Assembly: GCA_018816205.1 (NCBI GenBank)
Contig: JAHIWJ010000063.1
Span: 1 to 10,843 of the forward strand
Reading direction: 5' to 3'
Origin: Nanobdellota archaeon
GTDB lineage: Archaea > Nanobdellota > Nanobdellia > Pacearchaeales > GW2011-AR1
DNA: 10,843 nucleotides
Below, in pieces: positions 6,301 through 10,170 of this stretch (its first letter is position 1; every line of letters starts with the position of its first letter). The position numbers and the translations under genes are program-made. Below the pieces are notes generated by a model. That model had not been told where the DNA came from. It worked only from the letters and a program-made list of their open reading frames with translations, and did not search any database.

Positions 6301-8512
6301 TGTAGTATTCAACTGCAATCTCTTTTTCATTAGTCTGCTCAAAGATTTTTTCAACATTAATAATCTTCTTGTCGCCTTTTTCTATTATCCCATCCCCTAA
6401 ATCCTCCTCACTGATTACACTTCCAGTTATGCCGAATCTTCCAAACCACTCCCAAATCCTGGTGATGATTCCCTTTTTTCCGTTCAAGTCATTTACAACA
6501 TTTCCTGTAATTCCACCAGAAACAATTTTTTCTCTGTTCGCTTCGTTCACGGCACTCTCATATTCCTCAGCTTCTGTAAACGCCACACTGGCCTCTTCTC
6601 CTGTCTTAATTGAAATGTCCTCTGATTCCCCAGGAATTTCCAAAGTCAAATTCTCAATATTTGTCACATTCTCTAAATCAATTTTCTTTATCCACTTCAC
6701 AGGCCGATTAATTATTGCCTTGTACTGCTTCGTCGTAACGTTCAAACTTTCATTCCGAGTTGCGTTAAACAACTGCTCTAATTCTGTGATGTTCTCAGAA
6801 TCCAAAACAGTTATGTTAAACAAGTTGCTTCCGTAGCTCCCCAGTTCATTAACGGCAACAATCCTGCTCTCTCTAACGCCTGTAAAGTTTTCATTCGGTT
6901 GCATCCGTATCTTGCTCTCAAAAACAGTGGTTGAAATATCGTCCGTCTGCTTAAGATAATACTCGCTAGCACCAGTAAAATACTCTTTAACATCCAGGTC
7001 ATAATACCAATTCTTCTCAATGATAATTGTCGGAATCTCCTTTATCAACGCTGGCGGCCCAGCCAGAGTAACATTCTCTTCTTCAGTGACTTCCTTTTCA
7101 ACCGCAAGTTCATAAGTCACCTCATCCAGCTCAAACTCTGCGCCGTCAGCTTCAATTCTTAAAGTATAAGAAGTTTTGTTTAACCCTCTGCCTTTTAAAT
7201 CACATGACTCCTTGCAGTAATCCTCAAACATTATTTTCTTAACCGCCCCCTCACCAGCAACCTCAACATCTTCTTGACCTGTTGCATTATCAGTGCTTTG
7301 CTCAGTTTCATTTTTATCTTCTTGCTCAGTTTCGTTTATCTGGGTTTCTTCATTACCCCCTCCGGTGCCAGATTCGTTTCCTGCTTCATTATCTCTGCTC
7401 TCGCCCTCAGCGCTCTCATTCGGATGCTCTTCACTTGCTCCTTGTTCAGGCTGTTCTTGGTTGCTCGCGGCGCTCTGCTCTTCACCACTACTATCGCCGC
7501 CCTCGCCGCCGCTCACTGCTTCACTTCCCTCATCAGAAGAACTATCTGCCGAATCCTCGCTCGCATCAGAACTCTCAGCAGAATCTTCAGAAATGGAATC
7601 GTCCCCTTCAGTTGCAAATCCAGTGATTACACTCCCAGTAATAGTGGGCTTGCCATCCCCTTCCAAATCGTCAGAATCTAAAATCAAAATATCATCCAAA
7701 TAAACTTTTACCGTTCCTTCTCCCCGCACCGCCCCGCTAAGTTTAACCCAATTCAAATCGCCAGAGTAGGGCAGGTCTAAATCCTGTATAGCACTTTCAT
7801 TGACAACTAAATCAAAAGTTTTCGTATGCACTTCATTAACAGTTTGAACAGTCAAACCAGTAAACTCTGATCTAAGAACAACCCCAAATAACCCATAAAG
7901 CGCCAATCCCAAAATCAAAACCAGAGGAATCAACTTAACAAGATTGCTCTTTGGTTTCGGTTTACCAGAATAACTCGAAAGAGATTGCTTGGCTTTACCG
8001 ATGTAGTCCTCATAATAATCGACAATTTTCTGCGGCTCGTTTTTCCCATAAAGCTTCTTAATCTCCGCCTGGTATTGCTCATAGCTAATCTCTCGCGCAT
8101 TATACTTCCCAACTAAATCCTGAACGCTCCCAATAACTCTTTGCTTGTAATCCTCTGCCTTCGAAATCTTCTTAGACAGATCTTTCCTAAGTTCTTCCTT
8201 TCCTAGCGTACTAACCTTCTTCTTGCCAAGAGATTTCTGCGCTTTCATAATCTCCGAGCCGTACCAATCCAACTGCGCCCTATGCGACCTAATCTGGATA
8301 TTAAAGTAGTTTATCCACTGTTCAGGACTTTTCTCCTTGAAAATCCGTTTGTATTCATTCTTGTATTCCTCAAATCCAATCTCGCCAATGTTGTATCTTG
8401 CAGTTAGTTTCTGAATCGCAACCCTGACTGCTTCCTTCTGAGATTCACACAGTTCAATCTTCTCTTGTAGCTCTCGCTTCTTTTTTTCTAGCTCTCTCAA
8501 ATCAAATGGCAT
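302..8512 (-). CDS. Giant LamG/Ig-repeat surface protein with predicted cytoplasmic tandem HTH tail
   Basis: A 2736-residue protein, preceded by Shine-Dalgarno GGAGGTGA three bases before the ATG. Order: 1-190 charged helical region with a 59-residue duplication (26-84, 123-181); 191-213 membrane segment; 215-300 beta-rich with FTG and ITG motifs; 301-420 acidic Ser/Glu/Asn linker; 424-470 module with C433 and C437; about 484-570 cadherin-like; about 595-1027 a region familiar from DPANN surface proteins, with EF-hand-like loop D881-x-D-x-D-G-x-x-D-x-x-E892, ending FDHIIDP; 1030-2290 four LamG modules with an Ig-like spacer at 1626-1718; 2291-2403 and about 2405-2530 beta-sandwiches; 2541-2553 short hydrophobic segment, then GRGRRRKKRKKR; 2616-2733 two HTH domains. 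About 80 N-x-S/T sequons lie in 238-2509, none in 1-190 and one after 2540. This supports an inside-outside-inside topology. Likely role: adhesion or ligand sensing coupled to transcription, which is inference. Ligand and targets are unknown. Confidence 0.85.
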   Translation of the reverse strand: MPFDLRELEKKKRELQEKIELCESQKEAVRVAIQKLTARYNIGEIGFEEYKNEYKRIFKEKSPEQWINYFNIQIRSHRAQLDWYGSEIMKAQKSLGKKKVSTLGKEELRKDLSKKISKAEDYKQRVIGSVQDLVGKYNAREISYEQYQAEIKKLYGKNEPQKIVDYYEDYIGKAKQSLSSYSGKPKPKSNLVKLIPLVLILGLALYGLFGVVLRSEFTGLTVQTVNEVHTKTFDLVVNESAIQDLDLPYSGDLNWVKLSGAVRGEGTVKVYLDDILILDSDDLEGDGKPTITGSVITGFATEGDDSISEDSAESSDASEDSADSSSDEGSEAVSGGEGGDSSGEEQSAASNQEQPEQGASEEHPNESAEGESRDNEAGNESGTGGGNEETQINETEQEDKNETEQSTDNATGQEDVEVAGEGAVKKIMFEDYCKESCDLKGRGLNKTSYTLRIEADGAEFELDEVTYELAVEKEVTEEENVTLAGPPALIKEIPTIIIEKNWYYDLDVKEYFTGASEYYLKQTDDISTTVFESKIRMQPNENFTGVRESRIVAVNELGSYGSNLFNITVLDSENITELEQLFNATRNESLNVTTKQYKAIINRPVKWIKKIDLENVTNIENLTLEIPGESEDISIKTGEEASVAFTEAEEYESAVNEANREKIVSGGITGNVVNDLNGKKGIITRIWEWFGRFGITGSVISEEDLGDGIIEKGDKKIINVEKIFEQTNEKEIAVEYYTQAPTSAEQNINNGKRIIVSGPDGLNYTDVLAYTTIENKVPMGSNEIKFYWYADYEDAVSFGYVNATEKIKEEKIEKTKEKELPEEEQTQEETIPAEETNSSAEITGSFLTGFAVSELNKREETKKQITIEEKVKIAFDFEEFDLDNDGFVDYVEWVVPHLSNQTFDLIIEISKAEHLDENKEFVSDIYEEVKALDGNWSETIPDTHYVRVTFRRNLTSDRDITLYPRTISGTPKIEVYEEGETELIAEFTSLDDNQYNKIYLTNLQGSQDTFDLFILNGDVQFDHIIDPTTPPDISFVTPPTPENGSSQSANSIFVNISSSDSNGGHYAFTDFDHDLVLWLRMDDTNSSGDPTDISSYSNNGTKMGTTIIDSTSGYWGNGTYMDGSGDYIDLSLPSSLNLAHNFTICSWIYPKKIGAVMGIVKRGKDVITTRNQQYNLRIETTGALALWMGNTAVDVSSTSATGVIVADTWQFVCAKVNETDEMLVYKNGTDITFTGGTNTLTWPGGEVVQLIGASRTIAQSFNGTVDEVMIFNRPLSDQEILALYNTTANQYFNNFTALADGSHTFTGYAVDKLGYKNQTEERTITIGAPPDTTPPAINFTSPTPGNASSQSANSIPVNISSSDASQHYTFADFDHDLVLWMRMDDVNATGDPTDLSSYSNNGTRVNAIINSSSGYFGNGTYMDGSEDYISLKRQINNTGNITISAWYNLNEVTASYGTCIFCSSYMTFSSPGTYFGYGLWIAPTTNLLQFKQYGTTVNSVAYYATPFNTWVHAVGVMNTTDITLYLNGTKVDSRPLVEITNSRYIQTIGKDPPINHQYFNGTIDEVLVFNRALSDQEVLALYNTAVNQYFNNFTSLAEGSHTFTGYAVDKQGYKNQTEQRTVTIDATIPVITVISPQDGEKYSATTVDFEISINKAASWCGFSLDDAANVTMTLNASNTGANYTKTGLTEALHNITFICNDTANNYGTSSINYFEVNVAAPAVDFAGPTPPDASSQNANSIFVNISSSDNGEHYVFTDFNRDVLLWMRMDDTNSSGDPTDLSPYSNNGSKQGNAAQTILGASGRSFSFDGVGDYIDTGEVLAQGQDITLSAWVKPTAIASQIIIKQDNAGLGNFEFRIADASGHLKFISGDNSWTTSSLVVSSTTLWTYVAVSFNGTQAIFYLDGGQESPSNISVIPAAPEGTNFLIGPGFNGTIDEVLVFNRTLAFGELNSLYYASAQYLHNFTDLAEGTYTFTGYAVNDFGNKNQTETRTVTVDTIIPAINFTSPTPANSSNQTENSIYVNVSSSDTNYHYTFVDFDYDLFLYYTMGDVNSSGEPTDLSFYSRNGSNVGDALQTDAGYFGKGFSVDGISAYIKAPTINNLNLTTSGFTQSMWVKLDSPPETGQTDYLSYFYAGTSDSFFFRTAESSGTYELSAYGEMNDDGFTVTKSGMTLSELTSGWHHLVSVYNLTDVVFYVDGAEIGSDGTSDVQTDLDFEMNFFGCDMVGKIDDVLLFNRSLSSQEVLALYNASTNQYSANFTNLGDGAHVFRGYTVDRAGNKNQTEERTVTKDNIVPALPFVSPIANTNPIENTISPITFTATVSDANGAGDINVSSVKANFTRSGEAVRQNLTCVDLGQDTATSKNFSCTINMWYFDEAGDWNVSIQAYDLSGASASNDTNTFTYNLLQAMAISPNNLDFGSANSADTNVYGPFTLINNTGNYDAPNVSIEGYNLVSGAYTLGVGNFTVSIASPLGGDPPDACNAPSVADWMIDEALINVTGASLPAGNHSVNDGSTGQEILYYCIPDVPELPTAVYSTPSEWVIQMALAAFVVGRGRRRKKRKKRSDLIGKLKRKLQKPGLDVHGLALLDEKLQREQGVNLSELLEEVRRAREGLQIPIDVFRQEVSPSEALCKYLRENEGFSYSEIAGVLNRDDRTVWINYHNAAKKKAKRTRVRADTIYVPVSVFRDRRLSVLEAVVIYFRERGVKNVEIARILDRDPRNIWTLYSRAVIKLKIS
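314..667 (-). other. Tandem helix-turn-helix domains at the C-terminus of the giant protein
   Basis: Residues 2616-2668 and 2681-2733 align with one another. Each begins (I/V)-P-(I/V)-x-V-F-R, then S-x-x-E-A, then a recognition-type core: YSEIAGVLNRDDRTVWINY in the first copy and NVEIARILDRDPRNIWTLY in the second. The pattern E-I-A-x-x-L-x-R-(x)n-W-x-x-Y-x-x-A resembles sigma-70 region 4 and related HTH folds. The preceding segment is a strongly basic cluster (2554-2564) and a charged helical linker (2565-2613), consistent with a membrane-proximal cytoplasmic location. I judge DNA binding likely from the pattern. RNA or protein binding cannot be excluded. Confidence 0.7.
1643..2521 (-). repeat. 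LamG-in-Ig module 4 (residues 1998-2290)
   Basis: This is the most divergent of the four modules. The opening PAINFTSPTPANSSNQTENS and the close (NQTEERTVTKD) match the others, but the entry motif LW-x-RMDD has become LYYTMGD and the SYSNNGT element is FYSRNGS. The LamG core keeps F-S-V-D-G (2085-2089), W-V-K (2114-2116), G-W-H-H-L (2179-2183) and K-I-D-D-V-L-L-F-N-R-S-L (2227-2238). LamG domains are concanavalin-like beta-sandwiches that bind glycans or proteins; a calcium site cannot be judged by eye. Confidence 0.75.
2525..3358 (-). repeat. LamG-in-Ig module 3 (residues 1719-1996)
   Basis: The module follows the uninterrupted Ig-like spacer (1626-1718, bases 3359-3637). It has the shared opening (SSQNANSIFVNISSSD), the entry motif LLWMRMDDTNSSGDPTDLS, LamG core landmarks S-F-D-G-x-G-D-Y-I (1807-1815), L-S-A-W-V-K-P (1829-1835) and F-N-G-T-I-D-E-V-L-V-F-N-R (1931-1943), then the shared close ending NQTETRTVTVD. 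The exit helix differs from modules 1, 2 and 4: LAFGELNSLYYASAQY replaces LSDQEVLALYN. Confidence 0.8.
3638..4516 (-). repeat. LamG-in-Ig module 2 (residues 1333-1625)
   Basis: The frame of this module is nearly identical to module 1 (ASSQSANSIPVNISSSD; DFDHDLVLWMRMDD; SYSNNGT; FNGTIDEVLVFNRALSDQE; the NQTE-containing close). The LamG core is clearly different and contains a local Cys pair (C1459, C1462). The nucleotide sequence of the frame is also close to module 1, for example the stretch ATTTGAATAACTTGA of the plus strand, which is present in both. This suggests a fairly recent duplication followed by divergence of the core. Confidence 0.8.
4535..5425 (-). repeat. LamG-in-Ig module 1 (residues 1030-1326)
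   Basis: This is the first module after the FDHIIDP end of the N-terminal surface region. The order is Ig first half (1031-1074), LamG insert (about 1075-1285) and Ig second half (about 1289-1326). LamG landmarks are Y-M-D-G-S-G-D-Y-I-D-L (1120-1130), F-T-I-C-S-W-I-Y-P (1142-1150), W-Q-F-V-C-A-K-V (1209-1216) and N-G-T-V-D-E-V-M-I-F-N-R (1262-1273). C1145 and C1213 could form a disulfide across the sandwich; this is inference. Confidence 0.8.
7253..7612 (-). other. Acidic Ser/Glu/Asn low-complexity linker of the giant protein (residues 301-420)
   Basis: About 120 residues composed largely of Ser, Glu, Asp, Gly, Asn and Gln, with six sequons (N365, N379, N393, N401, N409 and nearby). It follows the ITGSVITGFA motif directly. 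It is probably an extended, glycosylated stalk that holds the folded domains away from the membrane; the role is inferred from composition. Confidence 0.65.
7874..7942 (-). other. N-terminal transmembrane segment of the giant protein (residues 191-213)
   Basis: A continuous hydrophobic run (LVKLIPLVLILGLALYGLFG and three more residues) follows a basic stretch (GKPKPKSN) and is followed by sequon-bearing beta-rich sequence. By the positive-inside rule the preceding ~190 residues lie in the cytoplasm and the remainder outside. This is a signal anchor, not a cleaved signal peptide, because of the long N-terminal domain. Confidence 0.8.
7970..8437 (-). repeat. Duplicated 59-residue helical unit in the cytoplasmic N-terminus
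   Basis: Residues 26-84 (bases 8261-8437) and 123-181 (bases 7970-8146) align without gaps at an offset of 97. Matching positions include K26/K123, V29/V126, Q34/Q131, L36/L133, Y40-N41/Y137-N138, E44-I45/E141-I142, Y50/Y147, E53/E150, K55/K152, P63/P160, Y69/Y166, I74/I171, L81/L178 and Y84/Y181. The pattern is helix, short G-x-I turn, helix, helix. The core Y-N-x-x-E-I-x-x-E-x-Y has some likeness to SHOCT-type oligomerisation motifs, but that is only a suggestion. Confidence 0.7.
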
Positions 8513-8515
8513 CGC

Positions 8516-8523
8516 TCACCTCC
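8516..8523 (-). promoter_or_regulatory. Shine-Dalgarno of the giant gene
   Basis: GGAGGTGA, complementary to the usual archaeal 16S 3' end, sits three bases before the ATG (six bases from the GGAGG core). It fixes the start at 8512. It directly abuts the T-tract of the hairpin upstream, so folding of that hairpin could affect both termination and ribosome access. Confidence 0.85.
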
Positions 8524-8548
8524 AAAAAGAAAAACGGCTGGCCCACAA

Positions 8549-8562
8549 CTAGGGTGTGTGTT
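8549..8562. repeat. Partial third copy of the CTAGGGTGTGTG repeat
   Basis: The plus strand reads CTAGGGTGTGTGTT, identical to 14 consecutive bases of the repeat at 8568-8586 and in the same orientation. It lies in the loop of the terminator-like hairpin. Confidence 0.8.
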
Positions 8563-8567
8563 TTTAC

Positions 8568-8586
8568 CCTAGGGTGTGTGTTGTGT
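8568..8586. repeat. 19-bp perfect inverted repeat, left arm
   Basis: CCTAGGGTGTGTGTTGTGT on the plus strand is the exact reverse complement of 8810-8828. It overlaps a 10-base palindrome, ACCCTAGGGT (8566-8575). Confidence 0.9.
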
Positions 8587-8603
8587 GGTGGGCACAGCCG
8601 CTT

Positions 8604-8723
8604 AAAAAAATATGAAAAAGAAAAAGAGGACTGCCACCGAGGGCGTGCCCAAATACTCGCTACAGCTTTATGAGATATGCAGCTCGCATAAGGGGGCGTG
8701 TTGTTTTGGGCAGACAGGTCCTC
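8604..8723 (-). ncRNA. Candidate structured RNA or leader domain followed by T-tracts
   Basis: On the minus strand GAGGAC (8723-8718) pairs with GTCCTC (8631-8626), closing a ~98-base domain. Inside, TGCCCAAA (8712-8705) pairs perfectly with TTTGGGCA (8653-8646). Further in, CTTATGCGAG (8692-8683) can pair with CTCATAAAG (8674-8666) apart from small bulges. The closing stem is followed by TTTTTCTTTTT (8625-8615) and a run of seven T (8610-8604). Structure plus T-tract suggests either a free small RNA or the first domain of a long mRNA leader. I looked for SRP RNA, RNase P, tRNA and box C/D or H/ACA signatures and found none convincing. Confidence 0.5.
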
Positions 8724-8809
8724 ACAAAAGAGTTTAACAGAACTTTTTTCACTGATAACAATGCCAGAACTAACTAATTCTTCTACTATTGTGACTACTA
8801 ATTCAGTTA

Positions 8810-8828
8810 ACACAACACACACCCTAGG
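8810..8828. repeat. 19-bp perfect inverted repeat, right arm
   Basis: ACACAACACACACCCTAGG on the plus strand. The minus-strand copy would lie within the first few bases of the transcript predicted from the TATA box at 8852-8860, so in RNA it could pair with 8568-8586. No target-site duplication is obvious outside the two arms. Confidence 0.9.
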
Positions 8829-8851
8829 ATACTTATTTTGTATGTCTTTTT

Positions 8852-8860
8852 CCTTTTAAA
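8852..8860 (-). promoter_or_regulatory. TATA-like box driving the leader and giant gene
   Basis: The minus strand reads GATTTAAAAGGA. A start about 25 bases downstream falls near 8831, three bases before the right repeat arm, giving a leader of roughly 320 bases before the ATG at 8512. The flanks are A/T-rich, so other boxes (for example AAATATTTAGG a little upstream) cannot be excluded. Confidence 0.45.
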
Positions 8861-8900
8861 TCTATCTATAACCTAAATATTTTTACTTAATTTGTATGAT

Positions 8901-8924
8901 AAAAATTAAACAAAAAAATAAAAA
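8901..8924 (-). terminator. T-tract terminator of the aRF1 gene
   Basis: Starting seven bases after the aRF1 stop, the minus strand has TTTTT, then TTTTTTT, then TTTAATTTTT, without a strong stem. This is the usual form of archaeal intrinsic terminators. It separates aRF1 from the promoter at 8852-8860. Confidence 0.55.
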
Positions 8925-8930
8925 TCCAAC

Positions 8931-10037
8931 TTAATCCAGACTAAATCTCAAAATTGCCCCAACACCTTCAGTCAAATTCCAAAACTGCTCCCCATCTGTA
9001 TGGTCTGCTCCAATCAAAACGACACTCGCTCCGATATTCTCTGCCATCTGCTCAAATTCCTTTTGCTTGTCCCTGTTAAATTTCTTAGAAATCAACAAAA
9101 TTTCAACTGCCCCTCGCTCAAGCGCAAGTCTGACTTCCGGCTCTCTATAGGCCGCCTTCTTTCTCTCCTTCCCCAAAGTGTTGAAAAACTTTTCAAGCAC
9201 TTTCTTCTCCTTAATCAGTTCCTGTTCCTGCATTTCTTCATCCGAAGACTCAACCAACAACTCAAGCCCATGTTCATCAACATAACCCAAATCCTTTATC
9301 GCAATAATTTTTTCCTTCAACTTCGTCACAAGTTGCCCCTCATCAAGAAAATCTTCTTTTGTCGGAATCGGCCCGCCAATCAAAATGCCCTTCAGCTTAG
9401 GCATATCAAAAAACAAGTTTTTCAACTCTTCAGCAACTCGCCTGAAAAATTCTTTAGCCAGTCCTTCAGTAATTCTGTGAAATCTCTGCGAAGACTGTCC
9501 TCCCGCCCTAACTTTCCCCGGAACTCCTGAAGTCAATTTCTGCAAAACTTTAATCTGGCTTCCCTCAAGCAGCCCAATCGTCGCCTGCTGCCTGTCAATA
9601 ACCATTAGCCCATAAACCTCTTCGATGGCAATCATCTCCTTCAACGGCTCAATGATAAACTCCTGATCGCACCTGTAAATCTTAACGTTCAACGGTCTCG
9701 GCGGTTCATAAATCCAAATTTGAATATCAGAAACTCCTTCTTTATCAGAAATATTCCCACAATAAAAAGCTAGACCATTTTCCGGCGTCTGCTTAATATT
9801 TTTCATCTCTCGAATTATCATATCAAGCGCAGAAATAACATTTTTCCTCGTAGCTGCAGACTTGATATTCGAAGCCGTCGACTTCTCACCCTCAATCTGC
9901 CTCTGAATCAGGTTAATATTCGCCCCTGCCGGAATCAAAACCGTCACCAACTCCGTATGTCTCCCGCGGATACTTCCAAGTAATTCAATCAAATCTTCAA
10001 GCTTCTGTTTCTCCTTAGGATCAATGATGTGTGTCAT
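8931..10037 (-). CDS. prf1: Peptide chain release factor aRF1
   Basis: A class I release factor that recognises stop codons in the ribosomal A site and triggers hydrolysis of peptidyl-tRNA. With the ATG at 10037 it has 368 residues, close to the archaeal aRF1 norm. Visible motifs: domain 1 TASNIKS (NIKS at 57-60) and Y-R-C-D-Q-E-F (121-127), which read the stop codon; domain 2 R-A-G-G-Q-S-S-Q-R-F (GGQ at 179-181), the catalytic loop; domain 3 (about 280-368), which in the family contacts the GTPase partner aEF1A. The reading frame stays open upstream to a GTG at 10091, but those 18 codons look non-native, match no family sequence I know, and overlap a leader hairpin; MTHIIDPKEK is a typical aRF1 start. 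There is no clear Shine-Dalgarno before this ATG. The gene appears monocistronic. Confidence 0.95.
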   Translation of the reverse strand: MTHIIDPKEKQKLEDLIELLGSIRGRHTELVTVLIPAGANINLIQRQIEGEKSTASNIKSAATRKNVISALDMIIREMKNIKQTPENGLAFYCGNISDKEGVSDIQIWIYEPPRPLNVKIYRCDQEFIIEPLKEMIAIEEVYGLMVIDRQQATIGLLEGSQIKVLQKLTSGVPGKVRAGGQSSQRFHRITEGLAKEFFRRVAEELKNLFFDMPKLKGILIGGPIPTKEDFLDEGQLVTKLKEKIIAIKDLGYVDEHGLELLVESSDEEMQEQELIKEKKVLEKFFNTLGKERKKAAYREPEVRLALERGAVEILLISKKFNRDKQKEFEQMAENIGASVVLIGADHTDGEQFWNLTEGVGAILRFSLD

Positions 10038-10086
10038 TTTTATTGTTAAAGCACTGCACGGCGAGCAAAGCGAGCCCAGCAAAATC

Positions 10087-10112
10087 GACACCAGCCGCGA
10101 GAACAGGTGTCC
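10087..10112 (-). promoter_or_regulatory. Hairpin at the predicted 5' end of the aRF1 mRNA
   Basis: On the minus strand GACACC (10111-10106) pairs with GGTGTC (10092-10087) across a 13-base loop. The predicted transcript start is near 10113, so the stem would cap the mRNA. The following bases contain GCTCGC and GCTCGCC as near-repeats. The leader is markedly richer in G and C than its surroundings. Confidence 0.4.
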
Positions 10113-10134
10113 AATTGTGGCGCACAGCGTTATG

Positions 10135-10142
10135 ATTTATAT
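10135..10142 (-). promoter_or_regulatory. TATA-like box of the aRF1 gene
   Basis: The minus strand reads CTTAATATAAATC. It predicts a start about 26 bases downstream near 10113 and a leader of about 76 bases to the ATG at 10037. Confidence 0.5.
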
Positions 10143-10170
10143 TAAGAATAAGCATTAATAAAGCTAAGCG

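Larger units (their letters stand above)
8524..8600 (-). terminator. Terminator-like hairpin with T-tract just before the Shine-Dalgarno
   Basis: On the minus strand CGGCTG (8600-8595) pairs with CAGCCG (8540-8535), and GCCCAC (8593-8588) with GTGGGC (8546-8541), with one bulged base. Three further pairs follow (8582-8580 with 8549-8547). The loop holds two copies of ACACACACCCTAG. The stem is followed at once by TTTTTCTTTTT (8534-8524). This is the form of an intrinsic terminator, placed where it would stop transcription before the giant gene. Whether it terminates, or acts otherwise in this archaeon, is unknown. Confidence 0.55.

Noticed and set aside
7274..7703. Three overlapping plus-strand open frames of 114-136 codons
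   Set aside because: They lie opposite the Ser/Glu-rich linker; the biased composition of the coding strand removes stop codons on the other strand. The products are Ser/Leu/Arg-rich with no domain.
302..8512. Archaeosortase-type C-terminal sorting signal (the VPEL near residue 2527 recalls PEF/PGF-CTERM)
   Set aside because: Those signals end the protein a few residues after the basic cluster. Here about 170 residues with two HTH units follow, so the motif is probably part of the last beta-sandwich.
8604..8723. SRP RNA, RNase P RNA or tRNA in the structured region
   Set aside because: None of the expected signatures could be found on either strand: no GGAGCAG-type SRP loop, no RNase P conserved regions, no T-arm GTTCGA. 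The ACAGAA on the plus strand near 8738 has no supporting context.
8502..8822. A 106-codon minus-strand open frame from a GTG inside the right repeat arm
   Set aside because: It starts in a repeat with no Shine-Dalgarno, translates the hairpins and T-tracts (runs of Phe/Ser), and overlaps the well-supported start of the giant gene. The structured-leader reading explains the bases better, although the first ~30 codons look fairly protein-like.
8568..8828. CRISPR array
   Set aside because: There are only three copies of a short G/T-rich motif, in mixed orientation and with unequal spacing; no regular repeat-spacer pattern.
9000..9530. Plus-strand 176-codon open frame opposite aRF1
   Set aside because: aRF1 is certain on the other strand. 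This product is rich in Leu, Phe, Arg and Gln, typical of an antisense shadow.
10038..10091. GTG start at 10091 for aRF1
   Set aside because: The extra residues (SILLGSLCSPCSAL...) do not resemble aRF1 N-termini, there is no Shine-Dalgarno, and the start would sit within the leader hairpin.
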